DNA from: an uncultured Acidimicrobiales bacterium
Lineage (GTDB): Bacteria; Actinomycetota; Acidimicrobiia; Acidimicrobiales; SZUA-35
DNA: 6,197 nt
NCBI GenBank assembly: GCA_938008925.1
Contig: CALLIQ010000533.1
Span: 1 to 6,197, forward strand
Reading direction: 5' to 3'
Part shown: positions 1 to 5,463 of the stretch, piece after piece
Layout: every line of letters begins with the position of its first letter
Position numbering within the stretch: the first letter of the stretch is position 1
The notes under the pieces: model-generated
Seen by the model: the letters and a program-made list of their open reading frames with translations, nothing else
Database searches by the model: none
What the model was told of the DNA's origin: nothing
Made by a program: the position numbers and the translations under genes

Positions 1-2327
1 GGTGGGCGCCCGAGTACATCGACGTAGATGTCGTCGACGATCACGCCCGCCCACTCCTCGGAGTTCGCAAATCCTTCGGCGACATCCTCTCGGCTCTCGT
101 AGTGGATCCGCCAGCTCCAATAATCGAGCTCGACGAGCGAGCCGGTTCGTCCGAGGAACAGCTCGATCAGCCCGCTCGTATAGGCGGCATCCTCGGTCTG
201 ATCGAGATCCGTGGGCAGGTGCCACCACAATCCGGCGTCGACGATTGTGGGATTGCCGACGGTGGTCGTGAGCGGCTGCACGTCTCTCGGTTGTCCGAAG
301 CTGTGGAGGCGACCTTCGCTGTCGAGCACCCAGCCACCCCGGTCGGTCGGGTCGGCCAAGACGGCCCGAGCTCGCGAGCCGGCCGCGTCGGCGAGCGCCG
401 ATTGGTCCGCCGGAGCATCGCCGAACGGATGGAGACGTCCGGAGACATCGAGCACCCAGCCACTCGTGCCGTCCGAGCGGACGGCCACATCCACCGCGGC
501 AACCGATGCGCCGATCGATCGGGCTGGCGCGTCGCCGACCGCGTGGAGCCCACCCGAACCGTCGAGGACGTAACCGGAGCCGCTGTCGTCGAGTGCTGCG
601 GCGATGGCCGTCGATCCTGCGGACGAGGTGCGATCTGACGCGCCGTTGAATCCGTGCAACGTTCCGCCGCTGTCGAGAACCCAGCCGCTCGACCCATCGT
701 CGGTTGCGACGAGGTCGACCGCCGTCGCTCCCCCGGCCGGATTCGATCCAGGTGATGACGCTCCGCCGAACCCGGTGACCGCACCGGTCGACGAGAGCAC
801 GAACCCTCGTCCCGCCGCCCCGTCGACCGCTCCCCCGTCGACCGCGATCGCCGTTCCCGACGCGAGCACTGCAGCGTTTGGCGACGGCGTGTCGGCTGCT
901 CCGGCGGGTCTGATGCCGCCGATCGTGTCGACGACGAAGAGCGCTGGCCCGGAGTCGAGCGGCGCTCGGGACGCGAATTCGTACGGGGCGTCGTCGACGG
1001 TTGCCGCGATCCGAGTACGCAGCGCGGGGATGTTCGGATGCAGGCCGTTGCCGGGGCACGACGTGAGCACGAGCTCGCGATGGCCGACGAGGCGCGGCGA
1101 CTCGACCCATGTCCCGTTCGGATAGCGGAGCGGTCCGGTCGACCCCGTGCGACTCTTGAGCCAGACCGTGCCGAGCGGGTCGGCACCGTAGAGACCGAGC
1201 TTCCAGTCGGCGAGGGCGGCGATGGCGTCGAGCACGACCTGCGGGGCGGCGGTCGAGGTGTGCGTGCCGAGCACGGCGATCCCGGAGGTCGCGGTGTTGA
1301 ATCCCCGCGTGTGACCACCGATCACCGGTTCGTCGATCCCACCCATGCGGGCTTCCCAGATCCGCCCGAAGCGATCGACGACGAAGTTGTAGGCGATGTC
1401 GCACCAGCCGCGCGTGTTGACGTGGAAGCGACGGATGCCCTCGATGATTCCGGCGACGGAATCTGCGCCATAGGAGTTGGTGGTCACCGTGTGGTGCACG
1501 ACCATCGCCTCGAGATTGCGGGCGTAGGTCGGCCCGTTCTCGCAGGTCTCGTTGCCGTACGCCCAGCCGGCGTCGGTCCAGCTCGATCGGGGGATGATCG
1601 ACGGAATCAGCGGCTGGGCAGCGGCCGGATCGCCGTCGCGCACGTCGGCGACAGCGTCTGAGTCGGTGGAACTGAGCGGTTGGGGCGTCAACGCCTCGAC
1701 CACGATCGAGCGCTCCTGGCCGAGGACGGCGATCTCGACCACCTCGGCGTCGTCGCCGACCCAGATGGGACCGACCGCACTCACGGTCTCGATCGAACCC
1801 TCTTCACCGGCAACGCCGTCGGGTGCGTCGGCATCATGGCCATCGAGGGTCGTCCACGGCGACCAGTCGCCGCCGTTCCGGCTTCGCATTGCGATCGAAC
1901 CGAGGCCTCGATCGTCGGCCGCTTCGATGATGATCATCGACGCGCCGTCGCCGAACTGCAGCGAGGCGCCGCTCGTCGGCGTCGCCAGCGTCGCGAGCGC
2001 TCCGGCGTCTGCGTCTGCGTCTGCCTCTGCGTCGGAACCGGTGTCGGGCTCGAGCCCATTGATCTCGGGCCCATCGACGCCGTCACCGGCGTGTTCGTGA
2101 TCGGCGTGTGGATCGGTCAGCAGCGCGTCGACGAGCTCGGCGTCGCCCGTCCAGTCTTCATTCAGGTCGAGATCGGTGCGCTCGACCTCCAGCCGGCTCT
2201 CGGGCACCTCGGCCGAGCCGGTCCCGATCGGGATCGCCGCTTGGGTCGCGACGAAGGCGATGAACGCCACCAACAGAGCGGTGGCGCGGCGGCGAGGGCG
2301 ACGGGTCGGGAGACGAGTGCTGATCAT
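1..2327 (-). CDS. Exported N-acetylmuramoyl-L-alanine amidase / PGRP-domain protein with propeller-like repeats and DUF4214-type region (3' end off window)
   Basis: Open for 775 codons and running off the left edge, so the C-terminus is missing. Residues 1-16 are Arg-rich, 17-34 are hydrophobic and GSA-E (37-40) is a plausible signal-peptidase site, so the protein is probably exported. An acidic, repetitive linker (about 56-110) precedes a beta-rich region (120-215). Residues 245-440 are an amidase_2/PGRP domain: IPRSSW at 245, VVHHT at 276-280 (zinc ligand His278), YNFVVD at 313 (catalytic Tyr equivalent) and GHR...SCPG at 415-426 (His416, Cys424). This family cleaves the MurNAc-L-Ala bond of peptidoglycan. 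Residues 460-680 carry five or six propeller-like repeats of the form GWVLDxxGxLHxFGDA. From about 715, LFLGRTG...DYWSW...FANSEEW...YVDVLGRP resembles DUF4214. Start: ATG at 2327 with a weak GAGGG (2339-2343) 11 nt upstream. It lies downstream of the moeB-like gene on the same strand. The amidase call is strong; target (own wall, recycling or foreign wall) is unknown. Confidence 0.9.
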   Translation of the reverse strand, partial: MISTRLPTRRPRRRATALLVAFIAFVATQAAIPIGTGSAEVPESRLEVERTDLDLNEDWTGDAELVDALLTDPHADHEHAGDGVDGPEINGLEPDTGSDAEADADADAGALATLATPTSGASLQFGDGASMIIIEAADDRGLGSIAMRSRNGGDWSPWTTLDGHDADAPDGVAGEEGSIETVSAVGPIWVGDDAEVVEIAVLGQERSIVVEALTPQPLSSTDSDAVADVRDGDPAAAQPLIPSIIPRSSWTDAGWAYGNETCENGPTYARNLEAMVVHHTVTTNSYGADSVAGIIEGIRRFHVNTRGWCDIAYNFVVDRFGRIWEARMGGIDEPVIGGHTRGFNTATSGIAVLGTHTSTAAPQVVLDAIAALADWKLGLYGADPLGTVWLKSRTGSTGPLRYPNGTWVESPRLVGHRELVLTSCPGNGLHPNIPALRTRIAATVDDAPYEFASRAPLDSGPALFVVDTIGGIRPAGAADTPSPNAAVLASGTAIAVDGGAVDGAAGRGFVLSSTGAVTGFGGASSPGSNPAGGATAVDLVATDDGSSGWVLDSGGTLHGFNGASDRTSSAGSTAIAAALDDSGSGYVLDGSGGLHAVGDAPARSIGASVAAVDVAVRSDGTSGWVLDVSGRLHPFGDAPADQSALADAAGSRARAVLADPTDRGGWVLDSEGRLHSFGQPRDVQPLTTTVGNPTIVDAGLWWHLPTDLDQTEDAAYTSGLIELFLGRTGSLVELDYWSWRIHYESREDVAEGFANSEEWAGVIVDDIYVDVLGRP
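2005..2034. repeat. Hexamer tandem repeat encoding an Asp-Ala linker
   Basis: Five consecutive hexamers related to GCGTCT on the plus strand (the fourth is GCCTCT, the fifth GCGTCG). On the minus strand they encode alternating Asp/Glu-Ala residues (about 98-108) in the acidic linker of the amidase. Copy number can change by slippage without breaking the frame. Confidence 0.8.
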
Positions 2328-2369
2328 GGGCGCGGACGCCCTCGACCGAAACGGGACGGCGACGAGGAC

Positions 2370-2424
2370 CGGGGCATCGTACTGCCCCGACTCGCCCCAT
2401 GATCGTCAGGCCAGCTGAGTCGGG
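2370..2424 (-). other. Two overlapping, mutually exclusive inverted repeats between the moeB-like gene and the amidase gene
   Basis: The 104 bp between the two genes contains CGGGGCA (2370-2376) / TGCCCCG (2383-2389), a 7-bp stem with a 6-nt loop. It also contains CCCGACTC (2386-2393) / GAGTCGGG (2417-2424), an 8-bp stem with a 23-nt loop. The arms share 2386-2389, so only one stem can form at a time. No U-tract follows, so this could be a U-less terminator of the upstream gene, an attenuator-like switch, an operator, or chance in GC-rich DNA. A possible -10 box for the amidase, TACGAT on the minus strand (2376-2381), overlaps the short hairpin. I see no good -35. Confidence 0.4.
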
Positions 2425-2431
2425 CGACCCA

Positions 2432-3604
2432 TCAGCCGACGTTGGCGGTGAACGCCGGCATGCACAACCCGTCGAGCTCGACGACGTCGAACCGATCGCG
2501 GTTGGCGTGGGTGACCTCGTTGGCGGGGTCGACGGGGATCTTGTACTCCCGGAACGACATCTCGAGTGCGTCGAAGGCCACGAGTCGACCCTTGAGTGAG
2601 TCGCCGAGACCGAGGATGAGCTTGATCGCTTCGAGGGCCTGAATCGACCCGACGATGCCCGGCAACACGCCGAGCACGCCCGCTTCGGCACAGCTCGGAG
2701 CGAGCTCTGGCGGAGGCGGCTCGGGGAGCAGGTCGCGGTAGGTCGGACCGTCGAGCGGGTCGAAGACCGTGATCTGGCCTTCGAATCGGAAGATCGAGCC
2801 GTGGACCACCGGGATTCCCAGCTTCACCGATGCGTCGTTGAGGATGTAGCGGCTCGGGAAGTTGTCGGCACCGTCGATGACGACGTCGTAGCCCTCGAGG
2901 ATCTCGAGGATGTTGTTCGCTCCGAGGCGCTCGTCGTAGGTGATGACCTCGAGATCGGGGTTCATGGCGGTGAGCGTTTTCTTGGCCGAGTCGACCTTCC
3001 GCTCCCCCACCCGATCGAGATTGTGGAGGATCTGGCGCTGCAGGTTCGACTCGTCGACCACGTCCATGTCGACGATGCCGATCGTGCCGACACCAGCGGC
3101 TGCCAGATACAGGGCAGCCGGCGAGCCGAGACCGCCGGCGCCGAGCAGCAACACCTTCGCGTCGAGCAGCTTGAGCTGACCTTCCTCGCCGACCTCGGGG
3201 AGGAGGAGGTGGCGGCTGTAGCGGTTGCGTTGCGCTCCGTCGAGGGTCTGGGGAGCCGCCCACTCGCGTCCCTCGTCCTTCCACTTGTTGAAGCCACCGT
3301 CCATCGAGACGACGTCGGTGTAGCCGAGCTCAGCGAGACTCTTGGCCGCGAATGCAGAGCGAACGCCACCGGCGCACATCACGACGAGGGGCGTCGACTT
3401 GTCTGGCACGCGGTTCTCGATCTGGGCCTCGAGATTGCCTCGGACGATCGTCACCGAGCCGGGGACCACGCCCTGGGCGGTCTCGTCGGGTTCGCGCACA
3501 TCGACGAGCGTCGCGCCAGCGGCGAGCGCGGTCGCGCCACCGTCGGTGTCGACCTCACGAATCTCCGCCTTGGTGGCGGCCAACAACTCACGAAACGATG
3601 CCAT
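2432..3604 (-). CDS. moeB: Rhodanese-MoeB/ThiF fusion: sulfur-carrier-protein adenylyltransferase/sulfurtransferase
   Basis: 390 aa, cytosolic. Residues 1-115 are a rhodanese domain (LVDVREPDE at 33-41; active loop CAGGVRS with persulfide Cys77). Residues 125-360 are an E1-like MoeB/ThiF domain: RYSR at 128-131, nucleotide loop GAGGLGS at 155-161, NLQRQ at 187-191 and DGADNFP at 244-250. Aligned by spacing to E. coli MoeB, the ATP-site residues are Arg131, Asp179, Arg190, Lys203 and Asp247, all present. Cys305 in SCAEAG matches the catalytic cysteine. The family adenylates the C-terminal Gly of carriers such as MoaD, ThiS or CysO, and the rhodanese part supplies sulfur. The rhodanese is N-terminal, the reverse of mycobacterial MoeZ. 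The CxxC/CxxC zinc site is absent (TYRD at 288-291 and no second pair). Which carrier it serves is not shown, because no moa, thi or cys genes are visible. The ATG at 3604 has no Shine-Dalgarno. The symbol moeB is by family; moeZ would also be defensible. Confidence 0.9.
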   Translation of the reverse strand: MASFRELLAATKAEIREVDTDGGATALAAGATLVDVREPDETAQGVVPGSVTIVRGNLEAQIENRVPDKSTPLVVMCAGGVRSAFAAKSLAELGYTDVVSMDGGFNKWKDEGREWAAPQTLDGAQRNRYSRHLLLPEVGEEGQLKLLDAKVLLLGAGGLGSPAALYLAAAGVGTIGIVDMDVVDESNLQRQILHNLDRVGERKVDSAKKTLTAMNPDLEVITYDERLGANNILEILEGYDVVIDGADNFPSRYILNDASVKLGIPVVHGSIFRFEGQITVFDPLDGPTYRDLLPEPPPPELAPSCAEAGVLGVLPGIVGSIQALEAIKLILGLGDSLKGRLVAFDALEMSFREYKIPVDPANEVTHANRDRFDVVELDGLCMPAFTANVG

Positions 3605-3612
3605 GGAGGAAA

Positions 3613-3618
3613 ACCCTA
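3613..3618 (-). promoter_or_regulatory. Candidate -10 box for the moeB-like gene (near-leaderless)
   Basis: Minus-strand TAGGGT fits TANNNT and ends 8 nt before the ATG, putting transcription start about 2 nt before the start codon. The bases just upstream of the ATG read TTTTCCTCC, the opposite of a Shine-Dalgarno, which supports a leaderless or near-leaderless mRNA. No convincing -35 was found. Confidence 0.4.
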
Positions 3619-3620
3619 TC

Positions 3621-3651
3621 TGGTTGGTCGGGAATCAGAAGGTACCAACCA
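3621..3651. promoter_or_regulatory. 8-bp inverted repeat in the divergent intergenic region, possible operator
   Basis: TGGTTGGT (3621-3628) and ACCAACCA (3644-3651) are perfect inverted copies separated by 15 bp. They lie in the 85-bp gap between the moeB-like gene and the divergent membrane-protein gene, directly upstream of the candidate moeB -10 box. Centre-to-centre spacing of about 23 bp (roughly two helical turns) could suit a dimeric regulator, but no regulator gene is nearby. Confidence 0.3.
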
Positions 3652-3677
3652 CGCCACATCGCCCCGCATTCCCATGC

Positions 3678-3683
3678 GACACT
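3678..3683 (+). promoter_or_regulatory. Candidate -10 box for a leaderless membrane-protein mRNA
   Basis: GACACT resembles TANNNT apart from its first base. It is followed by exactly 6 nt and then the GTG at 3690, so transcription would begin on the G of the start codon. There is no Shine-Dalgarno upstream of this GTG. This spacing is one reason for choosing 3690 as the start. Confidence 0.3.
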
Positions 3684-3689
3684 TCCCCG

Positions 3690-4241
3690 GTGCACCCCCA
3701 CCCGCCCGGCGCCCCCGAACCACCTCGTCAACCGCCGACGACCGCGCCCCAACACGCAGCGCCGCAATACGCCGCGCCCCAACACGCCGCACCCCAACAC
3801 GCAGCGCCCCAACACGCTGCGCCCCAACACACAGCACCGCAGCAAGTCATGCCTCCGCAGATGATGACCGCGCCGGCCGGGCACGCACACGCCGGCACCC
3901 GCAAGACGGGTGGGCAGCTCTTCGGCCTGTCGCTGGCCACGTGGCTACTGGCCACGATCGTGTCGGTCATCGTCACCGTCGCAACCAGCTTCGGCGCGAC
4001 GGCGATGTTGGCCTCGGGCGACACGTCGTCGTCCGATCCGTGGTCGGGGCTGGCCGCATTGGCCCTCGGCGTGTTCATCGGACTGGCGGCCGGCGCCCTG
4101 TTCTACGTGATCGCGGCAGTGCTCATCGGTCGTGCGCTCATCCCGGCTGGCCAGCGAGCGCTGCCGATCATCGGCGTGATCCTCGGACCGCCGGCGATCC
4201 TCATCGCCCTCTCGATCCTCGGCTCGATCACGCCGAACTGA
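3690..4241 (+). CDS. Unrecognised three-helix membrane protein with Pro/Gln/His-rich repeat N-terminus
   Basis: 183 aa from GTG 3690. Residues 1-70 are a low-complexity tail that starts MHPHPPGAPEPP, followed by seven APQHA-type pentapeptides (19-53) and a short Met-rich stretch (54-59). Three hydrophobic segments follow at about 83-107, 119-147 and 157-180, with a short DTSSSDPW loop after the first. The positive charges RK (71-72) before helix 1 favour a cytoplasmic N-terminus (inference). I do not recognise the family; disordered Pro-rich tails on small membrane proteins are common in actinobacteria. The frame stays open upstream to an ATG at 3603 and beyond. That part lies over or against the divergent moeB-like gene start and is not protein-like, so 3690 is preferred. 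It converges on the TspO-like gene. The helical region and codon use support a real gene; its function is unknown. Confidence 0.75.
   Translation: MHPHPPGAPEPPRQPPTTAPQHAAPQYAAPQHAAPQHAAPQHAAPQHTAPQQVMPPQMMTAPAGHAHAGTRKTGGQLFGLSLATWLLATIVSVIVTVATSFGATAMLASGDTSSSDPWSGLAALALGVFIGLAAGALFYVIAAVLIGRALIPAGQRALPIIGVILGPPAILIALSILGSITPN
3744..3848 (+). repeat. Seven tandem 15-bp repeats encoding APQHA-type pentapeptides
   Basis: Seven back-to-back 15-bp units related to GCCCCAACACGCAGC encode APQHA, APQYA, three APQHA, APQHT and APQQV. Several units are nearly identical at DNA level, which suggests recent duplication. Unit-number changes stay in frame. The repeat gives the tail a regular Pro spacing and five His residues. 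Confidence 0.9.
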
Positions 4242-4255
4242 GTCCCCGAGCCGAG
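4218..4255 (+). terminator. Candidate U-less terminator hairpin of the membrane-protein gene
   Basis: CTCGGCTCG (4218-4226) and CGAGCCGAG (4247-4255) form a perfect 9-bp stem with a 20-nt loop that contains the stop codon at 4239-4241. No T-run follows. It sits at the end of the membrane-protein gene, facing the convergent TspO-like gene that stops at 4278. The remaining intergenic DNA is only 36 bp. Confidence 0.35.
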
Positions 4256-4277
4256 CCTCGTTCTGAGCGGGCGCCGT

Positions 4278-4664
4278 TCACGCACCCGGGTTGAGGCGGA
4301 GCAGCGAGAACCCAAGCGCGGTCGCCACCGACACCCAGATGATCGTCGGAGCGATCAACAGGCCGGCGATCGTCTCGGTTCGCAGCGCGGCGATCGTCGC
4401 CGCGACGACGAGGATCAGCACGAGGACGAGCCACCACGCCGCCAACGCGAGCCTCCCGGGGCCGAAGACCACGCTCTGCCAGGCGATGGACGCGACGAAC
4501 TGCGCCGCCAGCAGGGCGAGCGCGAGACTTCGCCCGGCCCTGTCGGAGCCGGCGAGGATCACCAGCGCGGTGGCCTGCATCGCCCACAGCGTGAACCACG
4601 CTGCCGGGAAGGCCCAATCCGGCGGAATCCAATCGGGCTTCGCCAGCGATTCGAAGAAGGTCAC
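4278..4664 (-). CDS. tspO: Short TspO/MBR-like (tryptophan-rich sensory protein) membrane protein lacking the first helix
   Basis: 128 aa with four hydrophobic segments: about 17-38, 46-67, 71-94 and 98-122. KPDWIPPDWAFPAAWFTLW (9-27) matches the TspO signature KPxWxPPxWxFPxxW. AWQSVVFG (61-68) and IIW...ATALG...LRLN (108-125) match the later helices. TspO proteins bind porphyrins or other tetrapyrroles and hydrophobic ligands in membranes and respond to stress or oxygen. Usual bacterial members are about 150-160 aa with five helices; here helix 1 before the KPxW motif is absent. The Asn usually found after GL in helix 5 is Gly118. The GTG start at 4664 is supported by its 4-nt GTGA overlap with the TGA that closes the sirtuin tail. 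There is no Shine-Dalgarno and no upstream in-frame start before the sirtuin stop. It probably shares a transcript with the sirtuin gene. The family call is good; normal TspO function is uncertain. Confidence 0.75.
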   Translation of the reverse strand: MTFFESLAKPDWIPPDWAFPAAWFTLWAMQATALVILAGSDRAGRSLALALLAAQFVASIAWQSVVFGPGRLALAAWWLVLVLILVVAATIAALRTETIAGLLIAPTIIWVSVATALGFSLLRLNPGA

Positions 4665-4711
4665 GCCGTTCGTGGCTCGCCGGCGAGCATCCCCGGCAGG
4701 ACCTCGGAGAT
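4661..4711 (-). other. In-frame sirtuin tail beyond an amber codon, closing on a GTGA overlap with the TspO-like gene
   Basis: Directly after the TAG at 4712-4714, the sirtuin frame continues for 16 codons (ISEVLPGMLAGEPRTA) to a TGA at 4661-4663. Sirtuins of this type typically end LADxVxRGSISEVLPxL, so the coding match is immediate. TAG stands where TCG (Ser) would be expected. The TGA overlaps the GTG at 4662-4664, a standard coupling arrangement. This is either a recent nonsense change, a sequencing error or, less likely, readthrough. Confidence 0.75.
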
Positions 4712-5437
4712 CTAGCCTCGGACGACGACGTCTGCGAGATGATCCATCTCGGTCGCCTCGCCGTTCACGATCACGATGCGTGCCCCCTCGGACTTCGCGA
4801 CCGGCACGACGTTGGCGATCGGGTAGACCGCGAGCGTCGACCCGATGCACAGCATGACGTCGCACGATCGCGCACCGGAGTCCGCTCGTCGGAGGTCGTC
4901 CTCGATCAGGCTCTGTCCGAAACTGATCGTCGCCGACTTCAACATGCCGTTACACAACGGACAATCCGGGTCTTCCTCGCCGCCGCGCACGCGATCGAGG
5001 GCGACCTGCATCGGCGCACGGAAGTCGCAACTCAGGCACACGACCTCACGGATCGATCCGTGCACCTCGACGATTCGGTCGGGATCGGACCCGGCGGCAT
5101 GGTGGAGACCATCGATGTTCTGCGTGATGAGGAGCCCGAGTTTGCGACGTCGTTCCAGCTCGACGAGGGCCCGGTGACCATCATTGGGTTCCGCGCTCCA
5201 CACCGGCGAGTCGAGGCGACTCCGCCACGCTCGCACTCGGACGTCTCGTTCGGCGACGTAATGCTGGATGGTGGCCATCTTCTCGGCCTTCGGATTCTTG
5301 GTCCACACGCCCTGCGGGCCCCGGAAGTCGGGGATGCGCGAATCGGTCGAAATCCCGGCACCGGTGAGCACGGCGACTCGCTCGGCCTCATCGATGATCG
5401 CCTTGGCCTGCTCGGGTGCAGCTTCGTCGGTTCCCAT
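4712..5437 (-). CDS. SIR2-family NAD-dependent protein deacylase (sirtuin), ending at a premature-looking TAG
   Basis: 241 aa to the TAG; 257 sense codons plus the amber if read through. Sirtuins remove acyl groups from lysines, using NAD+ and giving nicotinamide and O-acyl-ADP-ribose; cytosolic. Visible motifs: GAGIS (26-30), IPDFRGPQGVWT (35-46), TQNIDGLHHAAG (105-116), catalytic His126 in EVHGS, zinc cysteines 134/137 (CLSC) and 159/162 (CPLC), SATISFGQSL (168-177), GSTLAVYPIA (199-208) and IVNGEATEMD (223-232). The IPDFRGPxGVWT form resembles the SIRT6/7-like branch more than the desuccinylase type, so I give no symbol. Oddities: Arg34 replaces the Gly expected in SGIPDFRG (CGC versus GGC, one base), and the C-terminus stops at DVVVRG although the following codons read as the normal tail. 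The ATG at 5437 has no Shine-Dalgarno but a TACCGT box 7 nt upstream. The TspO-like gene follows on the same strand. The truncation removes a peripheral strand and helix, so activity is possible but unproven. Confidence 0.9.
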   Translation of the reverse strand: MGTDEAAPEQAKAIIDEAERVAVLTGAGISTDSRIPDFRGPQGVWTKNPKAEKMATIQHYVAERDVRVRAWRSRLDSPVWSAEPNDGHRALVELERRRKLGLLITQNIDGLHHAAGSDPDRIVEVHGSIREVVCLSCDFRAPMQVALDRVRGGEEDPDCPLCNGMLKSATISFGQSLIEDDLRRADSGARSCDVMLCIGSTLAVYPIANVVPVAKSEGARIVIVNGEATEMDHLADVVVRG

Positions 5438-5444
5438 TCCAGCG

Positions 5445-5450
5445 ACGGTA
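5445..5450 (-). promoter_or_regulatory. Candidate -10 box for the sirtuin gene (near-leaderless)
   Basis: TACCGT on the minus strand fits TANNNT and ends 7 nt before the ATG, predicting a 0-1 nt leader. It lies only 7 bp from the divergent methyltransferase box at 5458-5463. No clear -35 is visible. Confidence 0.45.
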
Positions 5451-5457
5451 CTTGCCG

Positions 5458-5463
5458 TATCCT
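5458..5463 (+). promoter_or_regulatory. Candidate -10 box for a leaderless methyltransferase mRNA
   Basis: TATCCT fits TANNNT and is followed by exactly 6 nt (GCGCGG) and the GTG at 5470. Transcription would therefore begin on the first base of the start codon. There is no Shine-Dalgarno. The whole divergent gap to the sirtuin ATG is 32 bp. Confidence 0.5.

Noticed and set aside
167..1318. 383-codon minus-strand open frame inside the amidase region
   Set aside because: It is a frame-shifted shadow: Arg/Ser/Pro-rich without motifs, while the adjacent minus frame encodes the amidase with its zinc ligands.
2005..2034. Short tandem repeat as a possible CRISPR or phase-variation tract
   Set aside because: The units are 6 bp, have no spacers and remain in frame, so they only lengthen or shorten an Asp-Ala linker.
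3342..3689. Longer N-terminus for the membrane protein (starts at 3342 or 3603)
   Set aside because: The extra part is mostly antisense to moeB coding sequence and not protein-like. The GTG at 3690 begins a typical Pro-rich tail and has a -10-like box at leaderless spacing.
2801..4294. 497-codon plus-strand open frame covering the moeB-like and membrane-protein genes
   Set aside because: It lies antisense to the conserved rhodanese-MoeB gene and out of frame with the membrane protein; composition is that of a GC-rich shadow.
4712..4714. TAG as a pyrrolysine or programmed readthrough codon
   Set aside because: No PylT/PylS or downstream readthrough signal can be seen here, and a single-base nonsense change or sequencing error is simpler.
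4665..4865. Upstream extension of the TspO-like frame that might encode the missing helix
   Set aside because: The translation is very Arg-rich with no hydrophobic segment and lies within the sirtuin gene in another frame.
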